Below, piece after piece: positions 22,311-30,073 of a stretch of DNA of 30,073 nt (position 1 is its first letter; each line of letters starts with the position of its first letter). This DNA is from Bacillota bacterium (lineage in GTDB: Bacteria > Bacillota > Clostridia > Clostridiales > Clostridiaceae), in NCBI GenBank assembly GCA_023435985.1, contig JAEZKY010000141.1, forward strand, positions 1 to 30,073. Direction: 5' to 3'. The notes under the pieces are model-generated. The model did not search any database. It was not told the origin of the DNA and saw only the letters and a program-made list of their open reading frames with translations. Both the position numbers and the translations under genes were made by a program.

Positions 22311-22334
22311 GCCCCCCTGTTAGATACGGGGGGC
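22311..22334. other. oriT: oriT nic region of Tn916/ICEBs1 type
   Basis: GCCCCCC (22311-22317) and GGGGGGC (22328-22334) form a 7-bp inverted repeat around TGTTAGATAC. On the minus strand the loop and right arm read GTATCTAACAGGGGGG, like the nic-site repeat of ICEBs1 and Tn916 (C-run, CTAACAGG, G-run) that their Rep_trans relaxases cut. The position between orf21 and orf20 is that of Tn916 oriT. The likeness to those sites is recalled, the repeat is seen directly. Confidence 0.8.
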
Positions 22335-22342
22335 TAATATAT

Positions 22343-22426
22343 GCAGGCATGGCTTCGCCACACCTGCAAGCAGACAGGAATCACCTGCGGCTTTCGCTTC
22401 GCACGCCGCCTGCGCTTCCTGCCTGC
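22343..22426. repeat. GC-rich hairpins beside oriT (possible single-strand origin)
   Basis: Two hairpins follow the nic repeat: GCAGG...CCTGC with TGGC/GCCA inside (22343-22367), and a long one with arms 22370-22380 and 22416-22426 (one mismatch) enclosing GCGGC/GCCGC. This block is far more GC-rich than its surroundings. Tn916 and ICEBs1 carry a single-strand origin near oriT, so that role is plausible but not shown. Confidence 0.5.
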
Positions 22427-22447
22427 TTTCTTGTTATTTTAAATCTT

Positions 22448-22714
22448 TTAACTAAACCCAAGATAAGACACTATCACTTGTCCATCTTCTACGTTAATAT
22501 TAAACTCAAATCTTATAGGATATTCTGCCTTTGTTTGTCCATAATCTAAATAAACACTGCAAATCATATCAGCAGTAAATTCAGAGAAAACACTTTGCAA
22601 TATTCTAGTACCAGATGTTTTACAAAAATCTGCTGCCTGCTCTTCAAAATCCTTAATGTATTCATCATAGCCTATAATTTCCTCAACATTTTCAATAGAA
22701 TACATTTCTTTCAT
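22448..22714 (-). CDS. Small protein of unknown function between orf21 and oriT (88 aa)
   Basis: The product reads MKEMYSIENVEEIIGYDEYI and continues with acidic helices, then FTADMICSVYLDYGQTKAEY and a beta-like end FEFNINVEDGQVIVSYLGFS. It has no signal peptide or membrane segment, and I recognise no domain. I start it at ATG 22714 with GGAGG 11 bases upstream; the TTG at 22732 overlaps that site. It begins 22 bases after the coupling protein stop and ends about 110 bases before the nic repeat, so it is probably cotranscribed with orf21 and could act in DNA processing or control, but that is position only. Confidence 0.65.
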   Translation of the reverse strand: MKEMYSIENVEEIIGYDEYIKDFEEQAADFCKTSGTRILQSVFSEFTADMICSVYLDYGQTKAEYPIRFEFNINVEDGQVIVSYLGFS

Positions 22715-22735
22715 GAAATTAAACACCTCCAACCT

Positions 22736-24103
22736 TTAATCATTTTTTTCTATTTTTACAACTAATTTATCTATTTCATTTAAGAAATTATGACCTTTAG
22801 GTACAAGTGGAGTATAAAATTCAGATATGACACTTGTACCAGTATCTACATACCCCCTTCCTTTAATTTGCTTTAAGAAAAAATCCTTGTCAGTTTCACC
22901 AAACATCATTCCATATCCCATTTCTGACATACGACCTAAGGCCACACGAAAATTAAACTGATCGCGAATTCCATCCCCAAGATATTTTGCATCAGGTCTT
23001 TGACATGCAAGAATTAAAAAATATCCTGACTGTCTTCCAAGCATAACAAGCTGTTTTAACTTATTAAGAACTGCGGTACTTTCCTTGCTTACCAGCATTT
23101 CCATGAAAGCAACATATTCGTCAAAAATAAGAAAATTAGCTGGTAAACCCAAATAGGCATAATTTTCGCCTGTCTTGTATCCTTTCATTTGCTTCATATC
23201 CTCATTACGTTTCATCATTCCATCATAGAAATTATCAATACAAGCAACCATATCATCTCTTTTATAATAAACATTAGGCATAACAGCTTCCAAATCTGCA
23301 AGATCTGCATTTTTAGGATCAAGCACATAAAGTATGGAATTAGTATGCAGTAGAGCTTCAATCAATGTTAAGATAAAATAGCTTTTTCCACCACCTGTAC
23401 CTCCTGCAATAAGCATATGAGGAAGCTTATCATATTCCCAGTAGATATTTTTCATTAATCTTAATTTTCCATGTTCAGCCTGCACATCTTCTATAGAAAT
23501 ACGGTTTGCTATTGTATCATAAAGCAATGTGTATTCTACATAAGAATCCTTCAATTCTTTGTCAGTAAGTTCACAATATAAACCACTTTCAAGCTTCTTT
23601 TCAAGATGTAATAGCTGATCTTGATATTTACCCATAGTAATTTCTACTTGAATATGAATCAAACCATTTTTTAGCTTATAGTACATCTTTGGAAAATGAG
23701 TGATTTTTTCTTTTGTTTTGCCAGAAGGTAGATCTTTAAAAAAACTGTTTGATTGTACCTGCTCTGCTTCATACCACTTATTCTCTAGTATCATTCTTGC
23801 AAGCTTCTGCCTATGAAATAACTGCTTAATATAATCTATATAGTGATGATAATAAGTAATAGCAGCAACTAAACATACAGCTGCTGCTATTACTATACTT
23901 ATAATCATATATGGAATATCAAGGTGAACCTCACCTTGATTTAACAATGATATATTCTTCCAGTCAATCCGCATAATTGTTCTACTATGAAGCAGCAGAA
24001 TGACTAGAAGAAAAATAGACACTAAATAGGTAGCAGCAAAACGAAATATAAGGTCTTTATCAGCCACATGAATTCTCTTGCCACGATATATATAATACTT
24101 CAC
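22736..24103 (-). CDS. orf21: TcpA / FtsK-SpoIIIE type conjugative coupling ATPase (Tn916 Orf21)
   Basis: The 455 aa protein has two N-terminal membrane helices (about residues 25-45 and 65-87), then a RecA-like motor: Walker A IAGGTGGGKSYF near residue 236, YVLDPKNADLADL, Walker B NFLIFDEYVAF near 327, and ILACQRPDAKYLGDGIRDQF. It brings the relaxase-DNA complex to the channel and pumps DNA; in Tn916 it is Orf21, in ICEBs1 ConQ. It starts at GTG 24103 after AGGAAGAG. It is complete and in its usual place before oriT. Confidence 0.93.
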   Translation of the reverse strand: MKYYIYRGKRIHVADKDLIFRFAATYLVSIFLLVILLLHSRTIMRIDWKNISLLNQGEVHLDIPYMIISIVIAAAVCLVAAITYYHHYIDYIKQLFHRQKLARMILENKWYEAEQVQSNSFFKDLPSGKTKEKITHFPKMYYKLKNGLIHIQVEITMGKYQDQLLHLEKKLESGLYCELTDKELKDSYVEYTLLYDTIANRISIEDVQAEHGKLRLMKNIYWEYDKLPHMLIAGGTGGGKSYFILTLIEALLHTNSILYVLDPKNADLADLEAVMPNVYYKRDDMVACIDNFYDGMMKRNEDMKQMKGYKTGENYAYLGLPANFLIFDEYVAFMEMLVSKESTAVLNKLKQLVMLGRQSGYFLILACQRPDAKYLGDGIRDQFNFRVALGRMSEMGYGMMFGETDKDFFLKQIKGRGYVDTGTSVISEFYTPLVPKGHNFLNEIDKLVVKIEKND

Positions 24104-24121
24104 AGCTTATCTCTTCCTCTC

Positions 24122-24514
24122 CTAGTCTACTTTGTTATTATTATTTTTGTTTCCCTGTGCTTGATGGTTTTGGCTAACAGGAGAAGACTGTTTCTTTAGA
24201 ACAATATCATCCGCCTTGATATACCAGTCTACATCTGCACCTTGAAAAGTAGCATTAGCTACTGTATCTGCCACAGGATTTATTATTTCAACTTCTGCGT
24301 TATAGTCAAACTTCTTTAAAGGCACACTAGCTGGAATACTAACTTGAATCATTCTACCTTGTTCCCTTGATTTCAAATCGTAAGTACGTTCTTTGATTTC
24401 CTCGGATACTGTACCATCTTCATTTTGTAAATGTACCTCACGTCTTAAAGCAGAAAATTTTAAATTTCCAAATGTAGCTTCCTTATCAATAACAATTCCA
24501 TTTGCTAATCTCAT
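24122..24514 (-). CDS. orf22: YdcP/DUF961 family protein (Tn916 Orf22)
   Basis: The 130 aa protein has the DUF961 pattern: an opening 'FGNLKF', then REVHLQNEDGTVSEEIKERT, YDLKSREQGRMIQVSIPASV, PLKKFDYNAEVEIINPVADT and a closing DVDWYIKADDIVLK, followed by an Asn/Gln-rich tail. Pairs of these proteins stand at the front of Tn916 (Orf22, Orf23) and ICEBs1 (YdcP); helicase-processivity work on ICEBs1 HelP shows that this family helps unwind element DNA. It lies 18 bases before orf21. Confidence 0.85.
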   Translation of the reverse strand: MRLANGIVIDKEATFGNLKFSALRREVHLQNEDGTVSEEIKERTYDLKSREQGRMIQVSIPASVPLKKFDYNAEVEIINPVADTVANATFQGADVDWYIKADDIVLKKQSSPVSQNHQAQGNKNNNNKVD

Positions 24515-24536
24515 ATAAATTTACCTTCCTTTCTCT

Positions 24537-24851
24537 TTATGCTTCTACCATGTCATCTGCATGGAGAATATAGTTTGTAAATCCGCGGCTTCCAATCTTA
24601 TACCCCTCTGCTGTAATTCGTGGATTAATGAGCTTTACTCTTTTTTCAACTTCAAAATGTTTCTCTCCTGCTTCAACTGGAAGAATAACAACAATATCAT
24701 CTGCCCTCTGAATATCTGAATATAAATTATAGCTGCGTGATAAAATTGCATTACGCCCATTTACTCTTCTTTGTTCAATATTACCTTCACCAGCATATTC
24801 TAAATTTCCAAATGTCTTTTCCATGTTTGGGATCACATATTTTAGTTCCAT
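24537..24851 (-). CDS. orf23: YdcP/DUF961 family protein (Tn916 Orf23)
   Basis: The 104 aa protein has the same fold as its neighbour: FGNLEYAGEGNIEQRRVNGR, SRSYNLYSDIQRADDIVVIL, PVEAGEKHFEVEKRVKLINP and a closing NYILHADDMVEA. AGAGG precedes the ATG by 8 bases. It is the first full gene of the conjugation operon. ICEBs1 HelP, a member of this family, is needed for rolling-circle unwinding, so a supporting role in element DNA processing is likely. Confidence 0.85.
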   Translation of the reverse strand: MELKYVIPNMEKTFGNLEYAGEGNIEQRRVNGRNAILSRSYNLYSDIQRADDIVVILPVEAGEKHFEVEKRVKLINPRITAEGYKIGSRGFTNYILHADDMVEA

Positions 24852-24925
24852 ATTTTTCTACCTCTTTTCTTTTTTAATATTTAAAATAATTTATTATTTT
24901 CATATTTCTTTGTATTGTATGTCAA

Positions 24926-24973
24926 TCATTTCATTTCTTCATAAGTCGGTGAGTGAACATAATATCGTTTCAT
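24926..24973 (-). CDS. 15-codon ORF with a strong ribosome-binding site (Orf24-like stub)
   Basis: AAGGAGG lies just upstream of an ATG at 24973 that opens MKRYYVHSPTYEEMK and a TGA. The quality of the site and the gene-like start suggest either a short peptide gene or the front of an Orf24-type gene with the rest deleted. It stands where Tn916 has orf24, directly before orf23. Right behind its stop is TTGACATAC, which may be part of a promoter for orf23. Confidence 0.4.
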   Translation of the reverse strand: MKRYYVHSPTYEEMK

Positions 24974-25002
24974 GTAAATCCTCCTTTTCTTTTCGTAAAT
25001 AT

Positions 25003-25033
25003 GAAAAAATGCCACAGCAAGATACCATGGCAT
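25003..25033 (-). terminator. Rho-independent terminator
   Basis: ATGCCA (25009-25014) pairs with TGGCAT (25028-25033); on the minus strand six T residues follow (25008-25003). It is a second stop signal after the nuclease gene, 30 bases before the ribosome-binding site of the Orf24-like stub, and separates defence genes from the transfer operon. Confidence 0.55.
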
Positions 25034-25043
25034 AAACAACTTG

Positions 25044-25081
25044 AGACAAAAAAAAGATATTGCATTTAATCAATATCTTTT
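25044..25081 (-). terminator. Rho-independent terminator of the nuclease-repeat gene
   Basis: AAAAGATATTG (25052-25062) and CAATATCTTTT (25071-25081) pair perfectly over 11 bp around an 8-base loop. Minus-strand T-run follows at 25055-25048. It lies 30 bases past the stop of the 1080 aa gene. Confidence 0.8.
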
Positions 25082-25110
25082 AGTTCTAAGTATCTATTTA
25101 ATTTTTGTAT

Positions 25111-28100
25111 TTAATTTTTTATCTTCCAGTTATTTTTTAATTTACGTTCAATCATTTTTAATATAACTGCATTCTCTTTTCCTTTTGGAATAACTGGATT
25201 ATCACTTGGCATAACCCCACTCTCATACAATATGTCGTTTTCTGCTACTTCCCATGCATTACAAATCTTAATACTATCAATATGTTTCAATATCTTTTTT
25301 GATAAATCTATCTCAGGATTCTGCCCTGAAGTCTTAATAATCGCTGGGCAAATATAATAATCTTTACTTATACTCAATGCTTCTTCAAAGTTTGCAACAT
25401 TCATATCACTTTGTGCTTCCATCGTATGTAAACGTGATTGCAATATAAACATTGCCTTTTTATCAGTCGTTTTAATCCTTGGCATCTTTTGACTACCAAT
25501 GACAACACGATACCAGAAAGGATGATTTTTATTTATACCTTTAATTATTCTTAACCCCACTATATTATTCTTATCATCCTTTCCAATTTCTTTTATCCAT
25601 TCTGAAAAAATATTTTTACCTATTTCTTTCTTAAATACAGGTGCCAGAATAGGAAGTCCTCCTGGTATCATTAAAAACATAACACCCATCCACTTACTGC
25701 TATCCCATAATGGAATATTAATAATATCTGATGTAATAATATTTTCATTACTTATATTTCTAAAATCTGCTTTTTCTAGGGGGCTTCCGTACTTTATCTC
25801 ACGCTCATTATTTATATTTTCCAATTCTTCAAAATCATTTAAAGCTGTTATTTCTGATTTTTTACTTCTTTTTAAATTTAATTGTTCATACTTTTCAGTT
25901 AATTCACTAAACAAAAATTCCTTATCTCCAAATGTTTCTATAGAAACAAAAGTACTGTTTGCAAAAATGTCAGTGCGAATAATCGCCTCCTCCTTCTCTT
26001 CCATCTCTTTAATTTTATTAAATTCATCTCTTCTCGGGAACATAATGGAGATGACAAATCCTAATATTTCTGCAAATTTATCATGCATTTTATTTTGTGC
26101 CTGCAAATATTCATCATGATTATATCTTGTAACGCTGATATTTATTTCTGTAGGTAAATCACTATTCTGTCTTATGTCTATATTGAAATTATTTTCTTGT
26201 GATAAATCTACATTTATCCTCATCTTTCCTATCATTGAACTCAAATGAACATTTATACCAGTTCCTAAGAAGCATTCAATGGTCGCTAACACAGATGATG
26301 CAAACTCAATAGCAAAGGCATCATTAGTAACTTTAACTTCAAAAAGACATCCTAATATTCTTGACTTCATACTTATCTGGTCTTCAAAACCATACCAAGG
26401 CTCTGATTTTAAGTCCTCCAATGCAGGTTGCTTTTTCCATTTAGCTATAAAGTCATCAAATACTGTTTTATCTCCATTAAGAGCTGTTAACATTTCATTA
26501 TCATAATATCCTAATTCATACTCTACAGCAATCTTGGAAAATTCTAAATTTCTATCCTCAAAATATTCAGCTAATTTACCAATATTCTTTAGTTTTTCAA
26601 ATGGTGTTCGAAATATTTGCATTGCAAGAATATAGTCATAATTTTCTTCTTCATCGTTTAATTTTTCAGGATATATATTTTTAGAAATTTGCTCTAAATA
26701 GTGAAATTCCGAAGAGTACATAATTCTTCCAATTTTCAACTCAATATACTTTAAATAATTTGCTGATATCATTAATGCAGGACTTATTTCACCTTGCTTT
26801 ATATATTTATTGAAGCATAAGCAAAAATCATATAAATAGAAATTCCTAGCAGCCCAAAACAATCCTATTTTTTCAAACAGCTCACCCATTTCTAATACTA
26901 CAGTAATAAGATGGTTCTTATTAGATTCATTATAAAACCTTCGTAAAGTTCTACTAAAATATGCAATAGCCTCATATGGTTTTGTCTCTTTTAATGCATG
27001 TCCTCTCTTTGCAAGCATTCTTCCAACTTCACCATCTTTATTTTCTTCACCCATTCGTTCAACAATTAATTCAAACAATTCATTGTATCGCTCGGCATTC
27101 TCATATAACGGATTCTCCTGTACTATTCTACTTATTGGATACAAGTCAATTTCTAAACTTCCTGTACTCTTTTTAATAATGTCAATATAATCATTCACAA
27201 TATCATTTATATCATCACCTAAAAATATTCTCATTAGCTGATATTTATTTCTTGCTTGTAAAATAGTATTGGGCTTTGTAACATCTTCCACCAGTTGTTC
27301 ATATTTATATAATATTTTTTTCGTATGGGAATCAATATTAACTTCAAATCCTTCCATCTTTAAAGCATTTAAATTAATCCACAAGGTGATTAGTTTTTCA
27401 AATGCATAGATACTATTTTCTTGTAATGCAAGTCTTTCTAATTCAACATATAATGCATAAAATTTAGTTTCATCTGTATACCACCAATATACTGTCCATG
27501 CACACTCATACACACATTCTATATTTTCATTTTTATTTCCATATTCATTTGCTAACCTCTTATATCTATCCATTAAGCCTAAAATATCATGCTCATTACA
27601 CTCTAACTCTCTTCCTAATTCAATACTCTTTTTTGCTAATGGTATAATTTCTGAAGTCTTCAATTCTGTTGGCTTAGCAAGTTTTTCTTCAATGTTCTTT
27701 AACTCAATCTGTCTAGAGTAATCATGCTTACCTACCATTTTTTCATCCAATAAATTTTCTGATAAATGGAAACAGTCTATTGCTATTATTTTATTACTGT
27801 CCTTCGCAAATATTTTATCCAACAACCAATTCTTATCAAATATACGTATATCCATATTATAGAGATTACGTAACTCATCTTCTTTTTGTGCACGTTTCTT
27901 ATCTGAAATATATTGATTAGACAAGAAAAATATTTTAGTATACCCTCTTTTTTCTTCATTATTAACTTTTACTATTTTTTCGACATCGGATTTAACTTTT
28001 CCACTCCATTCTTGCTTGGCACTTACTGCAAAAGCCCATCTTTCTGTACCAGCTTTATTCCCATTTCCATAAAACCATGTTTCTGTCAATACTTCTGCCA

Positions 28101-28353
28101 CAGGATAGGTTTCACTATCTACTTTACTATCTCCTCCACCAGTCGGTCCTGTTTGTGTTAATAAATTAGGACATAGCTCTGCTTCAACTATTTTTTGACA
28201 AAACTGTTCAAATTCTTTCTCCTGGCTTCTACTTGAAGCAGTACTTAAATAGTAATCCATAAATTCTTTGCTTAACTGAGCTTTTTTCGTTATTACTGAG
28301 TCAGAAAATTGTTCTGGGTGCATTTTCTTAAATGCTTCTTTTTGCTTACTCAT
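25111..28353 (-). CDS. Large PD-(D/E)XK-like nuclease with helical-repeat body, putative defence protein
   Basis: The 1080 aa protein begins MSKQKEAFKKMHPEQFSDSV. Residues 45-180 look like a restriction-endonuclease-type domain: a helix with KEFEQFCQKIVEAEL, then TGPTGGGDSKVDSETYP with the acidic pair, WAFAVSAKQEW with the candidate catalytic Lys, RGYTKIFFLSNQYI and MDIRIFDKNWLLDKIF. Residues 220-640 are rich in Tyr/Leu/Glu helices of TPR-like spacing (AYECAWTVYW-like pieces, PYEAIAYFSRTLRRFYN). The end (650-1080) is mixed alpha/beta without a motif I know. Nuclease plus repeat scaffold is the plan of many phage-defence effectors. I use ATG 28353 (GAGGGG upstream) and not 28383. It stands 216 bases behind another suspected defence gene and ends with its own terminator. 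No membrane segment or signal peptide. The nuclease call is by motif only. Confidence 0.6.
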   Translation of the reverse strand: MSKQKEAFKKMHPEQFSDSVITKKAQLSKEFMDYYLSTASSRSQEKEFEQFCQKIVEAELCPNLLTQTGPTGGGDSKVDSETYPVAEVLTETWFYGNGNKAGTERWAFAVSAKQEWSGKVKSDVEKIVKVNNEEKRGYTKIFFLSNQYISDKKRAQKEDELRNLYNMDIRIFDKNWLLDKIFAKDSNKIIAIDCFHLSENLLDEKMVGKHDYSRQIELKNIEEKLAKPTELKTSEIIPLAKKSIELGRELECNEHDILGLMDRYKRLANEYGNKNENIECVYECAWTVYWWYTDETKFYALYVELERLALQENSIYAFEKLITLWINLNALKMEGFEVNIDSHTKKILYKYEQLVEDVTKPNTILQARNKYQLMRIFLGDDINDIVNDYIDIIKKSTGSLEIDLYPISRIVQENPLYENAERYNELFELIVERMGEENKDGEVGRMLAKRGHALKETKPYEAIAYFSRTLRRFYNESNKNHLITVVLEMGELFEKIGLFWAARNFYLYDFCLCFNKYIKQGEISPALMISANYLKYIELKIGRIMYSSEFHYLEQISKNIYPEKLNDEEENYDYILAMQIFRTPFEKLKNIGKLAEYFEDRNLEFSKIAVEYELGYYDNEMLTALNGDKTVFDDFIAKWKKQPALEDLKSEPWYGFEDQISMKSRILGCLFEVKVTNDAFAIEFASSVLATIECFLGTGINVHLSSMIGKMRINVDLSQENNFNIDIRQNSDLPTEINISVTRYNHDEYLQAQNKMHDKFAEILGFVISIMFPRRDEFNKIKEMEEKEEAIIRTDIFANSTFVSIETFGDKEFLFSELTEKYEQLNLKRSKKSEITALNDFEELENINNEREIKYGSPLEKADFRNISNENIITSDIINIPLWDSSKWMGVMFLMIPGGLPILAPVFKKEIGKNIFSEWIKEIGKDDKNNIVGLRIIKGINKNHPFWYRVVIGSQKMPRIKTTDKKAMFILQSRLHTMEAQSDMNVANFEEALSISKDYYICPAIIKTSGQNPEIDLSKKILKHIDSIKICNAWEVAENDILYESGVMPSDNPVIPKGKENAVILKMIERKLKNNWKIKN

Positions 28354-28568
28354 ACATATCCCCTCGCTCTTCTCATTTAGCATAATATATATTATTATTC
28401 ATCCACAATCTCATCTCTTCCATACCTTTCCGATCTACCACTCATTAAATTTTATAATTTCTACTTATCCCGAAACAATATTCTTAAATTCCTCTTTATG
28501 TGAACAATTATTTTATTTACACTAACTTAATAATACTTTTTAAAAATACTGATATAATATAGAATAAT

Positions 28569-29999
28569 TTAACTACATATTAATTTAAAGATTAATCCAT
28601 ATGTATCAGATAAGTACGCGCTTGTACCACATAATAATCTTTCCATATCAGATGATATCTTAGTAGACTTTACTCCAGGTTGAACTGCATATACCTCCAT
28701 AGTTGAATTATAAATTCTAAGTTTATTTCCTATCTCTTTTAACTTTCTAAGATCTCCTTTTTCAAAACGTGAGACTTTACTTTTTCGCATTCTATCATTC
28801 TCTCTCTTAATCATTCTATCAATAATATTTTTAGTATCTTGCCTCCAAGTTACTGACTTTTCTGATTGTCCACAAACTTCATATAAATCTAAAACTCTAG
28901 CACCTGGATTCTCACCATGTGAATATTTACAGTGATATAACTCAAATTTAATTTCATTATCTTCTTCACTTATTGTAACAATATCTGCTATTTCTCCAGC
29001 ATTGTCATCATCAAAAATTACTGAATAGTTTCTATTCTTTTTTAATTCTTGAATAACCCTATATTGTATACTATCTTTTTCCTTCAATTTTCCTTGTGAT
29101 TCTTTATGAATATCAACACCATTCCAATCCCAAACTATAATTTTACTTCTATCGAAATGTACATTACTATTTTTTAAAGTTATATATAAGTTTCCTTCTA
29201 ATGTTGATTGATCTACAAATTTAACAGTTGGTGGATATTCATTAAAAAATTGAGAAGTAGGTAGTTTTTCTTTACCAAAATAAATTTCGGCATTGGAATT
29301 TATTGTTTTTGTAATAACAAACTTTTGATCATCAAGAGTTTGTTCAAATTCTTCCCTAAAATCGTCATTCCCAATATAAAATCTTATCAAAGATGTATCA
29401 TCAGAAGTAATCAAACCTATTTCTATATTGTATATAGAATACGTACCTAGAGGAAGCTCAATACCTACTTTTTCATCATTTCTGATCCCTAAATCTATAG
29501 GCCAATCTATTCTATAAGGTAAAACATTAGGCATTTTATTAATTATTTTGGGAATTAGAGCACCTTCTAATATATTGGCTACATCAATATTTGGATCTAT
29601 TATTTTTTCAGAAATTTCATTGCACCAATCTATCCAAAAATCTATGCTTTCTACCCATCGTGCCCAAATTGTCCCTTTGTAAGAGCACCCAATGCTAACT
29701 TTCCCTTTTCCATCATACCCAACCCCAAATAAATTTGATTTTATACAATTTTCTTTTTGCGATTCTGTTATTCCTTGAGATATATCAATACCAGCAAACA
29801 TCTTATATCTTATTGGCCCATCAATAGCTGAATTTAATCCAACTGTACCCAACATTAGTCTATTAATACCATACAAACATTTAAATATTTCTTCTCCTTT
29901 AATGCGACTATTATTAATGAATATACAATCTGCTAATTTATTTGCCATGGCTTTCTCTGTACTATTAATATATATAGTAATTACATTTATTCTCATCAA
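28569..29999 (-). pseudogene. 3' part of a large helicase/nuclease-type defence gene, apparently frameshifted
   Basis: The 476 aa frame has no plausible start: a TTG/ATG at 29999-29994 without a ribosome-binding site, while the previous frame is open to the window edge. Its content is conserved-looking: STEKAMANKLADCIFINNSR, GEEIFKCLYGINRLMLGTVG, YKMFAGIDISQGITESQ, YKGTIWARWVESIDFWIDWC. Near the end, GEIADIV (335-341), then FELYHCKYS (352-360), then GARVLDLYEVCGQ and KSVTW. I recall that last block as the C-terminus of DEAD/DEAH-helicase-containing proteins of defence islands, where the D...E-x-x-x-C-K could be a PD-(D/E)XK-like site. If so, the helicase lies outside the window. It could be called a separate gene; I prefer a broken one, because the residues match on across the frame change. 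Confidence 0.5.
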
Positions 30000-30073
30000 A
30001 AACAGTGTTCCATCTCTCCCAATTCCAATTACTATCGGTTGTTTTATAAGGTATCATACTAACTTTAGGAATT
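29965..30073 (-). pseudogene. Upstream reading frame of the same gene, entering from the right edge
   Basis: From the right edge the minus strand is open in another frame and reads IPKVSMIPYKTTDSNWNWER, then WNTVFDENKCNYYIY and TAA (29967-29965). The tryptophan-rich, protein-like composition contrasts with the hydrophobic noise of the alternative frame before 29999. Joining VFDENK to the other frame's NVITIYINSTEKAM gives one continuous protein, so a single-base change near 29980-29990 is likely. It could also be a real end of a separate upstream gene. Confidence 0.45.

Noticed and set aside
1..30073. tRNA, rRNA or insertion-sequence genes
   Set aside because: I saw no tRNA-like cloverleaf, rRNA sequence or transposase frame; a tRNA covariance search could confirm this.

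Overview
The base composition is low-GC, ribosome-binding sites are strong AGGAGG types, and the protein families (Tn916-type conjugation module, choline-binding-type wall repeats, TetR/MarR efflux and oxidoreductase cassettes) point to a Firmicute, most likely a Clostridium or close relative. Nearly every gene is on the minus strand, so transcription runs from high to low coordinates. The species is an inference; nothing here identifies it.

The core (about 9.6-25.0 kb) is the conjugation block of a Tn916/ICE-like element. In transcription order it holds an Orf24-like stub, two YdcP/DUF961 proteins (Orf23, Orf22), the TcpA/FtsK coupling ATPase (Orf21), a small unknown protein, an oriT with a GCCCCCC/GGGGGGC nic-type inverted repeat, two secreted surface proteins as cargo, the MobT relaxase (Orf20), TcpD, an ArdA split by a stop codon, TcpE (Orf17), the VirB4-like ATPase (Orf16), the polytopic Orf15, the NlpC/P60 wall hydrolase (Orf14) and TcpC (Orf13). 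Relaxase, coupling protein, motor ATPase, pore proteins and wall hydrolase are all intact. The surface cargo (902 aa wall-binding repeat protein plus a 169 aa secreted partner) lies between oriT and orf20 and is bracketed by a 32-bp imperfect direct repeat.

Downstream (0.5-9.5 kb) are two accessory cassettes. One is a MarR regulator, an L-2-amino-thiazoline-4-carboxylate hydrolase-like protein and a short-chain dehydrogenase; the traces of a collapsed tandem duplication lie between the first two. The other is a TetR regulator with palindromic operators bracketing a promoter that reads into a decayed flavodoxin-like gene, a cation diffusion facilitator broken by a TAA, a MATE efflux pump and a VOC-fold protein. 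Then come a c-di-GMP-I-like riboswitch with no intact target gene, a leader-peptide/attenuator, and the wrecked integration end: a sigma-like (Orf7-type) N-terminus fused in frame to the C-terminal part of a large serine recombinase that has lost its catalytic domain. The recombinase itself is cut off inside a Big2/DUF11 surface-protein gene that runs off the left edge.

Upstream of the conjugation block (25.1-30.07 kb) is a probable defence region: a 1080 aa protein with an N-terminal PD-(D/E)XK-like nuclease motif and a long helical-repeat body, preceded by the 3' part of a large protein that I read as the C-terminus of a helicase-type defence gene, apparently frameshifted near the right edge. 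Overall the window shows an element whose transfer genes look functional but whose integration genes, ArdA and several cargo genes have decayed.
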